64,000 nt of DNA. Source: Thermomonas fusca DSM 15424. GTDB taxonomy: Bacteria; Pseudomonadota; Gammaproteobacteria; Xanthomonadales; Xanthomonadaceae. Below, one piece after another: positions 1-9,056 of the stretch (within the stretch, counting starts at the first letter, position 1; the number at the start of each line of letters is the position of its first letter). The stretch covers positions 62,001-126,000 of the forward strand of contig NZ_AUIV01000010.1 in NCBI RefSeq assembly GCF_000423885.1. The letters are read 5' to 3'. The notes beneath the pieces are model-generated. The model was given only the letters and a program-made list of their open reading frames with translations, had not been told where the DNA came from and searched no databases. The position numbers and the translations under genes are program-made.

Positions 1-571
1 CGATGAGGTTGATGTGGCGGATCTTGGCCGCTTTGCCTTCCTTGACGTTGATGGTCAGGTTGATGCGGTTGCGGTCCAGCCGCTCCACCGATGGGCTGAT
101 CTGCACGCCGTACTTGCCGCGGTTGTTGTACTGGCGAGTCAGCTCCTGGGTGACGCGATCCAGGTTGAGCGGGTTGTAGGTTTCGCCCTCGGCCAGGCCG
201 ATGTCCTTCAGGCCCTTGGTCAGGTCCTCGGTCTTGAGGTCCTTGTTGCCGGACAGGGTCAGCTTGTTGATCGCCGGCCGCTCGACCACGCTGATCACCA
301 GGATGCCGCCCTGGCGATCCAGCCGCACGTCCTCGAAGAAGCCGGTCTTGTACAGGGCGCGCAGCGCCTCCGCGGCCTTGCCCTGGTCGAGGGTGTCGCC
401 GCGTTCCACCGGCAGGTAGGTGAACACGGTGCCGGCGCCGATGCGCTGCAGGCCGTCGATGCGGATGTCGCTGACCGTGAAGGGCGCGAGCGCCGTCTGC
501 GCCAGCGCCGGCAGCGAAAGCGCCGAGGCAAGGGCAAGGGTAAGCAGGCGGCGGTGCATGGGTCGGGTCAT
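1..571 (-). CDS. bamA: Outer membrane assembly factor BamA, 5' part
   Basis: BamA is the beta-barrel core of the BAM complex that folds and inserts outer-membrane proteins. Only about 190 N-terminal codons lie in the window; the gene runs off the left edge. The product opens with a signal peptide (MTRPMHRRLLTLALASALS, ending near PALA) and continues into POTRA 1 (FTVSDIRIDGLQRIGAGTVF). The ATG at 571 is preferred because AGGA lies 8 nt upstream; in-frame ATGs also occur at 580 and 559. It follows rseP by about 97 nt, the usual proteobacterial order. Confidence 0.93.
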   Translation of the reverse strand, partial: MTRPMHRRLLTLALASALSLPALAQTALAPFTVSDIRIDGLQRIGAGTVFTYLPVERGDTLDQGKAAEALRALYKTGFFEDVRLDRQGGILVISVVERPAINKLTLSGNKDLKTEDLTKGLKDIGLAEGETYNPLNLDRVTQELTRQYNNRGKYGVQISPSVERLDRNRINLTINVKEGKAAKIRHINLI

Positions 572-667
572 TCGGAACATCCTGTTGAGCTGCCTGGTCC
601 GGCGTTGCAGTATCGCAGCGCCCTGTTGCGGGGAATGCGGCGGCGCGGGCAGCGCCAACCGGGGGGG

Positions 668-2026
668 TCACGACATCAGGTGCAGGATGTCGTTGTAGAA
701 AGCCAGTCCCATCAGCCCTGCGATCATCGCAAGGCCGATGTAATGGCCGACAGCCATGGCCCGCTCGCCCACGGGGCGGCGGATGACAAGCTCGATAAGG
801 TAATACAGCAGATGACCCCCGTCCAAGACGGGGATCGGAAGCAGGTTGATCAAGGCCAGGCTGACCGACAACAGGGCCAGGAAGTTCAGGAACCAGGCCG
901 GGCCGCGGGCGGCGAAGTCGTTGGCGGCGCGGGCGATGGTCAGCGGGCCGGAAACGGTGTTCTGCACCGATACCCGGCCGGTGAAGGCGCGGCCGATCAT
1001 GTCCACCAGCTGGCGGGCCTGGAAGCCGGTCTCGCGCGCGGCGGCGGGGATCGCCGCCAGCAGCCCGTAGCGCAGGGTGGCGTCGTGCGGCGCCGGGCCG
1101 AGGGCGGCGTTGCCGACGCCGAGGATCCAGCGCGGCTGGCCGTCGTCGCCGGCCATGCGCTGCGGGGTCAGCTCCAGCGCCAGCCGCTCGCCGTCGCGTT
1201 CGACCTCGACCATGCCCGGCACCCCACGCGCGCCCAGCCGGGCCACCAGCGGGGCGATGTCCTCGAAACTGGCTACCGGATGGGCGTCGATGGCGGTGAT
1301 GCGGTCGCCTTCGGCCAGCACGCCCCAGGCCGGCGTGCCCTCGCGCACGCTGCCGACCAGCGCCGGCAGCAGCAGGTGGCGGGGGACCAGGCCGATCTCG
1401 CCGATCGCGCGCAGCTCGTCCGCCTGCGCCGGCAGCTTCTGCAGCGGCAGCGAGCGGATGGCGGTGCCGCCGTCCTCGCGCTGGATCCGCAGCGGCACCG
1501 ACTGGCGATCCAGCGCGGCCACCGACAGCGCCATGCCCAGCTCGCTCCAGGTGGGTGTTTCGCGTTCGCCCACCGCCAGGATGCGGTCGCCCGGCTGCAG
1601 CCCGGCCTGCGCGGCGATGCCATTGGCGCTGCCGACCACCGGCGCGTAATCGGGACGGCCGATCACCAGCATCGCCCACAGCAGGCCGAAGGCCAGCAGC
1701 AGGTTGGCCAGCGGCCCGGCAGCCACGATGGCGATGCGCCGCCATACCGACGCGCGGTTGAACGCGCGATCCAGCTCGTGCGCGGCGACATCGCCCTCGC
1801 GTTCGTCCAGCATCTTCACGTAGCCGCCCAGCGGGATCGCGGCGATGACGTATTCGGTGCCGTCCTTGCCGATTTTCGACCACAGCGGTTTGCCAAAGCC
1901 CACCGAGAAGCGGAGCACCTTCACCCCGCAGCGGCGGGCGACCCAGAAATGGCCGAACTCGTGGAAAGTGACCAACACCCCCAGCGCGACCAGCAACCAC
2001 CACACCGAGCCGAAGAAATCGCTCAT
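668..2026 (-). CDS. rseP: RIP metalloprotease RseP (site-2 protease)
   Basis: Inner-membrane zinc protease that cleaves anti-sigma factor RseA inside the membrane during the sigma-E envelope stress response and removes signal-peptide remnants. At 452 aa it has the family's usual length. The zinc-binding HEFGH is at residues 22-26 in the first membrane helix, two PDZ domains fill the middle (about 110-300), and the LDGGH motif is at about 401-405. The ATG overlaps the dxr stop by 4 nt, so translation is probably coupled. It is followed by bamA. Confidence 0.97.
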   Translation of the reverse strand: MSDFFGSVWWLLVALGVLVTFHEFGHFWVARRCGVKVLRFSVGFGKPLWSKIGKDGTEYVIAAIPLGGYVKMLDEREGDVAAHELDRAFNRASVWRRIAIVAAGPLANLLLAFGLLWAMLVIGRPDYAPVVGSANGIAAQAGLQPGDRILAVGERETPTWSELGMALSVAALDRQSVPLRIQREDGGTAIRSLPLQKLPAQADELRAIGEIGLVPRHLLLPALVGSVREGTPAWGVLAEGDRITAIDAHPVASFEDIAPLVARLGARGVPGMVEVERDGERLALELTPQRMAGDDGQPRWILGVGNAALGPAPHDATLRYGLLAAIPAAARETGFQARQLVDMIGRAFTGRVSVQNTVSGPLTIARAANDFAARGPAWFLNFLALLSVSLALINLLPIPVLDGGHLLYYLIELVIRRPVGERAMAVGHYIGLAMIAGLMGLAFYNDILHLMS

Positions 2027-3201
2027 GCGCGGCCCCCGTGCGCCGGCAGCGCGGCGATGCGCGCGCGCGCAGCAGCGCGGGCACCGGCATCGGCGGCCAG
2101 CAGCGCATCAATCGAATCGGCGGACTGTGGCGGCATGACGTCGAGGGTGGCGGCAACGGTATCGGGGATGCCCAGAAAACCGATCCGGCCCTGAAGGAAG
2201 GCTGAAACCGCTTCCTCGTTGGCGGCGTTGAGCACTGCCGGCGCGGTGCCGCCCGCAGCCAGCGCCCCGAATGCCAGCGCCAGGCAGGGGAAGGCGTCCA
2301 GGTCCGGTGCCTCGAACTCCAGCTTGCCGCCCTGCGCCAGCAGATCCAGCGGGCCGACCCCGGAGGCGATCCGCCGCGGCCAGCCCAGGCCCACTGCCAG
2401 GGCGGTGCGCATGTCCGGCAGACCGAGCTGGGCGAGGCTGCTGCCGTCGGCGAAATCGACCAGCGAATGCACCAGCGACTGCGGATGCACCAGCACGCGG
2501 ATGGCGTCGCCGGGTACGCCGAACAGGTGGTGGGCTTCGATCACTTCCAGCCCCTTGTTCATCAGGCTGGCGGAATCGACCGAGATCTTCGGCCCCATCG
2601 ACCACTTCGGGTGCGCCACCGCCTGCGCCGGAGTCACGGAGGCGAGCGCGGCGCGGCTCCAGCCGCGGAACGGGCCACCGGAGGCGGTCAGGGTGATCCG
2701 CGCCGGCGCGTTGCCGTCGGCCAGGCACTGGAAGATGGCGTTGTGTTCGCTGTCGATCGGGACGATGGTGGCGCCGCCCCGGCGGGCTTCGCGCATCAGC
2801 AGCTCGCCGGCCAGCACCAGCGATTCCTTGTTGGCCAGCAGCAGGCGTTTGCCGGCGCGGGCAGCGGCAAGCGTGGAGGGCAGGCCGGCGGCGCCGACGA
2901 TCGCGGCGACCACGGTATCGCAGGCATCGCCGGCGACCAGAGACTCCAGCGCTTCGCCGCCGGCATGTGCTTGGGTGGCCAGCCCGGCTTCGCGCAGGCC
3001 GTCGCGCAGCGCGGCATAGCCGGCCGGGTCGGCGATCACCGCATGTTCGGGGCGGTGCGCCAGGCACAGCGCCAGCAGCGCGTCGACCCTGCTGCCGGCC
3101 GCCACCACGCTGGCGCGCATCGCATCCGGATGGCGCGCAATCACGTCCAGCGCGGAGGTGCCGATCGAACCGGTGGCGCCGAGCACCGCTACCCGCTGCA
3201 T
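2023..3201 (-). CDS. dxr: 1-deoxy-D-xylulose 5-phosphate reductoisomerase
   Basis: Second enzyme of the MEP isoprenoid pathway; converts DXP to 2-C-methyl-D-erythritol 4-phosphate with NADPH. The 392-aa product begins MQRVAVLGATGSIG, with the NADPH-binding GATGSIG at residues 8-14. The open frame continues far upstream, but that part overlaps cdsA in another frame, so the ATG at 3201, 2 nt after the cdsA stop, is the start. It overlaps rseP by 4 nt. Its isoprenoid product feeds UppS, encoded in the same operon. Confidence 0.97.
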   Translation of the reverse strand: MQRVAVLGATGSIGTSALDVIARHPDAMRASVVAAGSRVDALLALCLAHRPEHAVIADPAGYAALRDGLREAGLATQAHAGGEALESLVAGDACDTVVAAIVGAAGLPSTLAAARAGKRLLLANKESLVLAGELLMREARRGGATIVPIDSEHNAIFQCLADGNAPARITLTASGGPFRGWSRAALASVTPAQAVAHPKWSMGPKISVDSASLMNKGLEVIEAHHLFGVPGDAIRVLVHPQSLVHSLVDFADGSSLAQLGLPDMRTALAVGLGWPRRIASGVGPLDLLAQGGKLEFEAPDLDAFPCLALAFGALAAGGTAPAVLNAANEEAVSAFLQGRIGFLGIPDTVAATLDVMPPQSADSIDALLAADAGARAAARARIAALPAHGGRA

Positions 3202-3203
3202 GT

Positions 3204-4055
3204 TCAGAACCCCAGCCAGATCTTGGCCAGCGCGAATACCGGCAGCGCCGCCAGCACGCTGTCGACGCGATCCAGCACGCCGCCGTGGCCGGGGATCAGG
3301 GTGCCGGAGTCCTTCGCGCCGACGTGGCGCTTGAGCAGGCTTTCGAACAGATCGCCGGCTACCGAGAACACCACCGTGACCGCCGCTGCCAGCGCCACCG
3401 CCGGCAGCTGGCTGGCCTTGGCGCCAATCAGCAGCGCGCCGATGATCGCCACCAGCATCGCCAGGCCGACGCCGCCGGCGACGCCTTCCAGGGTCTTGTT
3501 CGGGCTGATCCGCGGCGCCAGCCTGCGCCCGCCGAACCATTGCCCGCCGAATTTGCGGCCGGTGAAGTAGGCGCCGCTGTCGGCCGCCCAGACCAGCAGG
3601 AGCGCCAGCAGCAGCCAGCGGTGGCCGTTGGGCTGGCTGGCATGGATCACCGCCAGCGCGCACCAGGCCGGGACCACCGCGGCGGTGCCGGCGGCGAGCT
3701 TGAATACCCGCGCGTTGCCGTCGTGGCGGGAAGCGAAGTCGTAATGGCGCAGCCACAGCAATGCCAGCAGCCACCAGGCCACCCCCAGCACCACGGTCAG
3801 CTGGAACAGCGGCAATGCGCCGGGATGCTGCGAGCGCGAGCCCCAGACCAGTGCCACCATCAGCGCCAGGTTGCAGGCCAGCAGGATGCTGCGCGCCAGC
3901 GCGTCCTCGATGTCGGCCAGCTTCAGCCATTCCCACAGCGCCGCCAGGAACACCAGCGCGCTGAGCAGCATCAGCCAGCCGGTGGGCAACAGCAGGACGG
4001 CGCCGATGACGGCCGGTGCCATGACCAGGGCGGCCAGGATGCGGGTCTTGGTCAC
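3204..4055 (-). CDS. cdsA: Phosphatidate cytidylyltransferase
   Basis: Integral membrane enzyme that makes CDP-diacylglycerol from CTP and phosphatidic acid, the branch point of phospholipid synthesis. The 283-aa protein starts with GTG (MTKTRILAALVMAP) overlapping the uppS stop by 4 nt (GTGA). Several hydrophobic helices cover the N-terminal half. The C-terminal CDP-alcohol-forming signature is visible as SPNKTLEGVAGG followed by HGGVLDRVDS. Psd, which acts further down the same lipid pathway, is encoded separately at 54.1 kb. Confidence 0.95.
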   Translation of the reverse strand: MTKTRILAALVMAPAVIGAVLLLPTGWLMLLSALVFLAALWEWLKLADIEDALARSILLACNLALMVALVWGSRSQHPGALPLFQLTVVLGVAWWLLALLWLRHYDFASRHDGNARVFKLAAGTAAVVPAWCALAVIHASQPNGHRWLLLALLLVWAADSGAYFTGRKFGGQWFGGRRLAPRISPNKTLEGVAGGVGLAMLVAIIGALLIGAKASQLPAVALAAAVTVVFSVAGDLFESLLKRHVGAKDSGTLIPGHGGVLDRVDSVLAALPVFALAKIWLGF

Positions 4056-4837
4056 ATCGTTTCTCCAGGGGCGGGTTGCCCGAGCTGAGCGCTGGTCAGG
4101 CCGAAGCGGCGTTCGCGGCGGGCGTAGTCGTCCAGCGCGGACTGCAGCAACGTGGCGTCGACATCGGGCCACAGGGCGTCGGTGAACCAGAGTTCGGTAT
4201 AGGCCAGCTGCCAGAGCAGAAAATTGCTGATCCGCACTTCGCCGCCGGTGCGGATGAACAGGTCGGGGGCGGGCAGGTCGGCCAGCGCCACGCGCGCGCC
4301 CAGCGCGTCCTCGTCGATCTGATCCGGACGCAGGCGGCCGGCGGCCACCTCCTCGGCCAGCGCGCGCGCGGCGGCAGCGATGTCCTGGCGGCCGCCATAG
4401 CTGGCGGCGATGTTCAGTTGCAGGCGGGTATTGCCGGCGCTCAGGGTTTCCGCTGCCTGCATGCGGGCGAGGATTGCGCCGTCGAAACGGTTACGCTCGC
4501 CGATGAAGCGCAACCGCGCGCCCAGCCGGTGCAGCTCCTCGACCTCGCGCTCCAGTGCGCCGAGGAACAGCTTCATCAGCCCGCCCACTTCCTCGGCCGG
4601 GCGGTTCCAGTTTTCGCTGGAAAACGCGAACAGGGTCAGCGCACCGATCCCGCGCTCCAGGCAGAACTCCACGCTGCGCTTGACCGCACGCGCGCCGGCA
4701 CGATGGCCGATCAGGCGCGGGCGGTGGCGCTGCTGCGCCCAGCGGCCGTTGCCGTCCATGATGACGGCAAGGTGCCGCGGCACGCCGGCGGCTGCGGGCA
4801 GCCCCGCGTGCGCAAGCGGGCCGGCCGTGCCGTTCAA
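4052..4837 (-). CDS. uppS: Undecaprenyl diphosphate synthase
   Basis: Cis-prenyltransferase that builds the C55 lipid carrier for peptidoglycan, O-antigen and other glycans from farnesyl-PP and isopentenyl-PP. The family signature MDGNGRWA is at residues 27-34 with catalytic Asp28; FSSENWNRP and the C-terminal IRTGGEVRISNFLLWQ are also present. The start at 4837 would be TTG without a strong ribosome-binding site; a GTG just before PRHLAVIMDG is an alternative, so the first ~20 residues are uncertain. It overlaps cdsA by 4 nt. Confidence 0.95.
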   Translation of the reverse strand: MNGTAGPLAHAGLPAAAGVPRHLAVIMDGNGRWAQQRHRPRLIGHRAGARAVKRSVEFCLERGIGALTLFAFSSENWNRPAEEVGGLMKLFLGALEREVEELHRLGARLRFIGERNRFDGAILARMQAAETLSAGNTRLQLNIAASYGGRQDIAAAARALAEEVAAGRLRPDQIDEDALGARVALADLPAPDLFIRTGGEVRISNFLLWQLAYTELWFTDALWPDVDATLLQSALDDYARRERRFGLTSAQLGQPAPGETM

Positions 4838-4886
4838 CGGGACGGCCTGGTCACGGGCGGGGCATTGCGGTCGCCTGCCACGTCGC

Positions 4887-5444
4887 TCAAACCGACATCA
4901 GCTCGACTTCCTTCGCCTTGATCACGTCGTCCACGTCCTTGATTGCGGCGTCGGTGATCTTCTGGATCTCGGCCTCGGTGCGCGCGCTCTCGTCCTCGGT
5001 GATCTGCTTGTCCTTCAGCAGTTCCTTGACCTGGTGGTTGGCGTCGCGACGGATGTTGCGGACGGCGATCTTGGCGTCCTCGCCTTCGCTGTGCACGACC
5101 TTGGTCAGGTCGCGGCGGCGTTCTTCGGTCAGCGCCGGGATGTTCAGGCGGATGGTGGTGCCGGCGGTGTTCGGGGTCAGGCCCAGGTCGGAGGCGAGCA
5201 GGGCCTTTTCCACCGCGCCCACCATCTGCTTTTCCCACGGGGTGATGACGATGGAACGGGCGTCGGCGACCGAGACGCTGGCGACCTGCGACAGCGGCAT
5301 CTCGGAACCGTAGTAGTTGACCTTGATGCTGTCGACCAGGCCGGCGTTGGCACGACCGGTACGGACCTTGACCAGGGCGTGGCGCAGCGCCTCGATGCTC
5401 TTGGCCATGCGGGCCTGGGCGTCTTTCTTGATCTCGTTCAACAT
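4887..5444 (-). CDS. frr: Ribosome recycling factor
   Basis: Splits post-termination 70S ribosomes together with EF-G. The 185-aa product matches the family length and is highly charged and helical (MLNEIKKDAQARMAKSIEAL; conserved GRANAGLVDSIKVNYYG). GGAG lies 6 nt before the ATG. It lies between pyrH and uppS; the 65-nt gap from pyrH contains a TATAAT box, so frr may also have its own promoter. Confidence 0.97.
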   Translation of the reverse strand: MLNEIKKDAQARMAKSIEALRHALVKVRTGRANAGLVDSIKVNYYGSEMPLSQVASVSVADARSIVITPWEKQMVGAVEKALLASDLGLTPNTAGTTIRLNIPALTEERRRDLTKVVHSEGEDAKIAVRNIRRDANHQVKELLKDKQITEDESARTEAEIQKITDAAIKDVDDVIKAKEVELMSV

Positions 5445-5476
5445 GCGGCGCTCCGGAGGTGTTCTGCAAACCCGCG

Positions 5477-5482
5477 ATTATA
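5477..5482 (-). promoter_or_regulatory. Candidate -10 box upstream of frr
   Basis: On the minus strand the pyrH-frr gap contains a perfect TATAAT about 33 nt before the frr ATG. No good -35 hexamer is visible at 16-18 nt, so this is only a possible internal promoter for frr and the genes after it. Confidence 0.35.
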
Positions 5483-5509
5483 AGCGGGGCCGGTACCGCC
5501 GGGCGCGGC

Positions 5510-6232
5510 TCAGTCGCGGGCGCGGACCAGGGTGCCGATCGGTTCGCCGCGGAGGATCCGCAGCAGCACGCCGGGCTCGGCCATGTCGAAGATGCGCAGC
5601 GGCAGGCGGGCATCCCGGCACAGCGCGAAGGCGGCGGTGTCCATGACCTGCAGGTTGCGCGAAATCACCTCGTCGTAGGTCAGGGTGTCCAGCTTGACCG
5701 CATCGGGATACTTCTTCGGGTCCTTGTCATAGACGCCGTCGACCTTGGTCGCCTTCAGCAGCAGGTCCGCGCCGATCTCGATCGCGCGCAGGGCGGCGCC
5801 GGAGTCGGTGGTGAAGAACGGGTTGCCGGTGCCGGCCGCGAAGATGACCAGCCGGCGCTTTTCCAGATGGCGGATGGCACGGCGGCGGATGTAATCCTCG
5901 CACACGTCGTTCACCTTCAGCGCGCTCATCACCCGAGCCTTGCCGCCGAGTTTTTCCAGCGCATCCTGCATCGCCAGCGCGTTGATCACCGTCGCCAGCA
6001 TGCCCATGTGGTCGCCGGTCACCCGGTCCATCCCGCCTGCGGCCAGGCCGGCGCCGCGGAAGATGTTGCCGCCGCCGATCACCAGCGCGATTTCGGCACC
6101 GGCATCGCTGGCTTCGATAACCTCGCGCGCCAGCCGGTTCAACACCTTGGGGTCGATGCCGTAGTCCTCGTCCCCCATCAGCGCCTCGCCGGACAGCTTC
6201 AGCAGGACGCGGCGGTAAGCGAGATTGGACAT
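5510..6232 (-). CDS. pyrH: UMP kinase
   Basis: Hexameric amino-acid-kinase-fold enzyme that phosphorylates UMP to UDP for pyrimidine nucleotide supply. The 240-aa product begins MSNLAYRRVLLKLSGEAL; VIGGGNIFRG and the C-terminal-half segment VDGVYDKDPKKYP are typical of the family. The ATG at 6232 with GAGG 5 nt upstream is preferred over an upstream TTG at 6247. It is the first visible gene of the minus-strand operon; a TAGAAT at 6262-6267 may be its -10 box. Confidence 0.96.
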   Translation of the reverse strand: MSNLAYRRVLLKLSGEALMGDEDYGIDPKVLNRLAREVIEASDAGAEIALVIGGGNIFRGAGLAAGGMDRVTGDHMGMLATVINALAMQDALEKLGGKARVMSALKVNDVCEDYIRRRAIRHLEKRRLVIFAAGTGNPFFTTDSGAALRAIEIGADLLLKATKVDGVYDKDPKKYPDAVKLDTLTYDEVISRNLQVMDTAAFALCRDARLPLRIFDMAEPGVLLRILRGEPIGTLVRARD

Positions 6233-6308
6233 GGAGGCCTCGGGCAATGGAAAACCCGAGGATTCTAGCGGAAACGGCGCGCCGGCTCAGCCGCGCACGG
6301 GCCCGCGG

Positions 6309-7796
6309 TCACGCGCCGTGCAGGCGGACGCGGTTGCGGCCTTCGCGCTTGGCGCCATAGAGGACGTCGTCGGCGGCCTGCAGCAGTTCGTGGACGCTGT
6401 TGAAGCGGTTTTCCGGCTCCCCGTTGTGGGTGGCGATGCCGGCGGAGAAGGTGGTGAACACGGGCTGGCCGTCGACAATGGCCATGGGCGTGCGCGAAAC
6501 CTCTTCCAGCAACCGCTGCAGCACCTGCCGCGCGGAGGATTCGCTGGAATAGTTGAGCACCAGCAGGAATTCCTCGCCGCCGTAGCGGGCGATCAGGTCG
6601 GTGCTGCGCAGGGTGCGCTGCACGGTCTGGGCGAACTGGCGCAGCACCTGGTCGCCGACCAGATGGCCGAACCGGTCGTTGATCTTCTTGAAATCGTCCA
6701 GGTCCAACAGCGCCACGGTGAGCGGGTGCAGGCCGGCGGCGGCGAACTCCTGCTCCAGCACCTCTTCCATGTGCAGGCGGTTGTAGACGCCGGTCAGCGG
6801 ATCGCGGCGCGCCTGCTCGCTCAGCTGGCGCATGCGCTCTTCGGTGATCCGGGCTTCCTGGTGCGACTGCGAGGCATCCTGGATCTGCCGCAGGTTGCGC
6901 AGGATCAGCAGTTCCCGCGCCTCGTCCGAGATGGCCTGCAGGTGTGAGGGCTGGTCGATCCGCACCTCGAACAGGGTGCTGATTTCCGGCAGCGAGACCG
7001 CGAGCTGCGAAAGCACCTCTTCCAGTGCTTCCTTGCCGCGGCCGATGCTCGATTCGATGCGGGCGCAGGCAAGTTCGCGCGCGACTTCGGCCGCCTCGGG
7101 CTGCGCCAGCCATAGGTCGGCAATGGCGCCGGAGGCCTGGATGCAGCGCAGGAAGGGGTCTTCGGCGTCGGCCAGCTCGCTGGCGGCGATGGCTTCCACC
7201 AGATAGTCGGGCAGGTTCCACCTGCGCGCCAGCCAGGCGCCGACGTCGGCGTGGTCGGCGTCGAAACGCTCGCGCTCCAGTGCCAGCAAGGTGGCGTTGT
7301 CCTCGGTGCCGGCGCACAGCGCGGCGTATTCCTCCGGCATGGCCTGCAGCAGTGCCAACCTGCCGATGTCCTGCAGCAGCCCCGCCAGCATCAGGGTTTC
7401 GGCGCGTTTCAGGCTGGTCTGCTGTCCCAGCTGCCGGGCGGCCATCGCCGCCAGTACGCTGCGCCGCCAGATTCGTTCCTGCAGCTCGGCAGTGCCATTG
7501 TGGCCGCGCAGGCCGTGGATCAGGGAAAACCCCAGCGCAAGGCTCAAGGTGGCGTTGAGGCCCAGCATCGCCATGGCCTGGGTGAGCGTGTCGATGCGCC
7601 GGCGGGTGGCGTAAAGAGGCGAATTGGCGACCCGCAACAGCCGCGCGCTCAACGCCGGATCGACGCTGATCAACTGCGCAGCCGCGCCCAGGGTGGCATT
7701 GGGGTCCTGCGCAAGCGCGATGATCTGCATCGCGACGCTTGGCGGCGACGGCAGGTTGCGGCAGTGCAGGAGAGTGATTTCGAGTTCCGTTCGCAT
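6309..7796 (-). CDS. HDOD-GGDEF protein, putative diguanylate cyclase
   Basis: A 495-aa soluble signalling protein. The N-terminal half (about 1-210) is an HDOD domain (LPSPPSVAMQIIALAQDP, then ISVDPALSARLLRVANSP), a degenerate HD module found in regulators. Residues about 335-495 form a GGDEF domain with an intact active site, RYGGEEF at 404-410, and an RxxD product-inhibition site (RSTD) five residues before GGEEF. It should therefore make cyclic di-GMP and be feedback-inhibited. The input signal is unknown. It lies 61 nt beyond pyrH on the same strand but is not part of that operon by function. Confidence 0.9.
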   Translation of the reverse strand: MRTELEITLLHCRNLPSPPSVAMQIIALAQDPNATLGAAAQLISVDPALSARLLRVANSPLYATRRRIDTLTQAMAMLGLNATLSLALGFSLIHGLRGHNGTAELQERIWRRSVLAAMAARQLGQQTSLKRAETLMLAGLLQDIGRLALLQAMPEEYAALCAGTEDNATLLALERERFDADHADVGAWLARRWNLPDYLVEAIAASELADAEDPFLRCIQASGAIADLWLAQPEAAEVARELACARIESSIGRGKEALEEVLSQLAVSLPEISTLFEVRIDQPSHLQAISDEARELLILRNLRQIQDASQSHQEARITEERMRQLSEQARRDPLTGVYNRLHMEEVLEQEFAAAGLHPLTVALLDLDDFKKINDRFGHLVGDQVLRQFAQTVQRTLRSTDLIARYGGEEFLLVLNYSSESSARQVLQRLLEEVSRTPMAIVDGQPVFTTFSAGIATHNGEPENRFNSVHELLQAADDVLYGAKREGRNRVRLHGA

Positions 7797-8088
7797 CGTG
7801 TTTGGATTGGATTCCAGATCTCCAGTATGCGTGTGAATGGTGACTGCGGTAAGTCGGGGCGAAATCAGTGGCGGTGCGTGACCGCATCGGCAGGGAATCC
7901 GCGCGCTGGATCGTCTACCGTTGCGGTTCTTTGTCCGCGCCGGCTGTGGTGCCGGACGGGCGTCGGCCGCGCATCCCGGCGGGCAGACCGGCGCCGTGGC
8001 CGGCGCGAATCACCCATCGGAGAGAAATGACGCCTTCGTTTGTGCCATCGCCAGCGGCGCCTGTCCATCGCCGGGTACGGGGACGGCC

Positions 8089-8724
8089 ATGAATGCCGTC
8101 GTCCCGCTGACCGGTATTTGCTTGCTCGCGGTTGCGATGCTGGTCTGGGCGGAATTCCGCCGGTCGCAGCCGGTTCGCGCGCTGGCCAAGCTGGTTGCCA
8201 GCAGCGCCTTCGTCGCCATCGCCTGGCAGCTGGACGCCGCGGCCAGCCGCCACGGCCGTTGGTTGCTGGCCGCATTCGCCTTGAGCTGGGTGGGCGACGC
8301 GCTGCTGCTGTCCGCGCGCAGCCGTGTGTTCCTGGTCGGCCTGTTCGCCTTCCTGGCCGCGCATGTCGCGTTCGCCGGTGCGTTCCTGATCCTGCCGCAG
8401 CGCATGCCGGCGCTATGGGCTGCGGTCGTGGCGTTGGCTGCCAGCGGCCTGTTGATGCTGCGCTGGCTGTGGCCGCACCTGAAGCCGGTCTACCGGCCGG
8501 CGGTGACCGCCTACGTTGCGTCGTTGGTGGCGATGGCGGCGCCAGCGATCTCGGCAACCGCTGCTGGCGGCGACTGGCGCTACGCGGCCGGTGCGCTGGC
8601 GTTCGCCGCCTCCGATGTTGCCGTCGCCCGCAACCGTTTCGTTGCGCCCGGGCCGGCGAACAAGGCGTGGGGACTGCCGCTGTATTACGCGGCGCAGGTC
8701 ATGTTCGCGCTGTCGCTGGGATGA
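8089..8724 (+). CDS. YhhN family membrane protein (lysoplasmalogenase-like)
   Basis: A 211-aa polytopic inner-membrane protein with about seven to eight hydrophobic segments. Conserved YhhN/TMEM86 features include the SWVGDALLL block near residues 65-73 and an ASDVAVARNRF block in the C-terminal third. Eukaryotic TMEM86B and characterised bacterial members hydrolyse lysoplasmalogens, but the substrate here is unknown. The gene stands alone, divergent from the HDOD-GGDEF gene; the 292-nt gap between them shows no clear promoter or repeat. Confidence 0.8.
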   Translation: MNAVVPLTGICLLAVAMLVWAEFRRSQPVRALAKLVASSAFVAIAWQLDAAASRHGRWLLAAFALSWVGDALLLSARSRVFLVGLFAFLAAHVAFAGAFLILPQRMPALWAAVVALAASGLLMLRWLWPHLKPVYRPAVTAYVASLVAMAAPAISATAAGGDWRYAAGALAFAASDVAVARNRFVAPGPANKAWGLPLYYAAQVMFALSLG

Positions 8725-8729
8725 GGGTG

Positions 8730-8747
8730 GCCCGGCGGTCGCCGGGC
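8730..8747 (+). terminator. GC-rich hairpin after the yhhN-type gene
   Basis: GCCCGGCG and its reverse complement CGCCGGGC lie 5 nt beyond the stop codon, separated by two bases. No T-run follows, so it is a weak terminator candidate or an mRNA 3' stabiliser. Confidence 0.3.
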
Positions 8748-8827
8748 GATCCCTGGATCCCGAGAATCCGTGCCGACGTCCATGGGTGGCTGCGGAAAAA
8801 TCTCCGCCGACGTTCTGGCTACGCCGG

Positions 8828-8858
8828 AAAAAACTCAGGGCCGCCGAAGCGACCCTGG
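8828..8858 (-). terminator. Rho-independent terminator of tRNA-Asn
   Basis: On the minus strand CAGGGTCGC-TTCG-GCGGCCCTG forms a 9-bp stem with a UUCG tetraloop, followed by AG and a run of six T. It lies 15 nt beyond the tRNA CCA end. Confidence 0.85.
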
Positions 8859-8872
8859 GTCTTTGAAATATT

Positions 8873-8949
8873 TGGCGCCCGAAGTTGGACTCGAACCAAC
8901 GACCCCCTGATTAACAGTCAAGTGCTCTAACCGGCTGAGCTATTCGGGC
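8873..8949 (-). tRNA. tRNA-Asn (GTT)
   Basis: A 77-nt cloverleaf with acceptor stem GCCCGAA/TTCGGGC, encoded CCA, a D-loop with TTAGAGC, an anticodon stem GACTGTTAATC with anticodon GTT at 8913-8915 (minus strand) and the TTCGAGTC T-loop. It has its own promoter and terminator. Confidence 0.97.
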
Positions 8950-8959
8950 GAGGTCGCGC

Positions 8960-8988
8960 ATTGTATGCGGGTCGTTGCGGTTGGGCAA
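8960..8988 (-). promoter_or_regulatory. Promoter of tRNA-Asn
   Basis: Minus strand: TTGCCC (8983-8988), a 17-nt spacer, then TACAAT (8960-8965), 10 nt before the mature tRNA 5' end. A good sigma-70 match. Confidence 0.75.
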
Positions 8989-9056
8989 GCGGGTGCGCGC
9001 GAAATTTTGCGCTGCCGGCCGGTGGTTGCGGCAGGTGCCCGGCGGCCTGCCGCGGT

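Noticed and set aside
14..2194. 726-codon open frame antisense to rseP and dxr
   Set aside because: High-GC DNA gives long open frames opposite real genes; the product is low-complexity, has no family features, and the minus-strand genes are certain.
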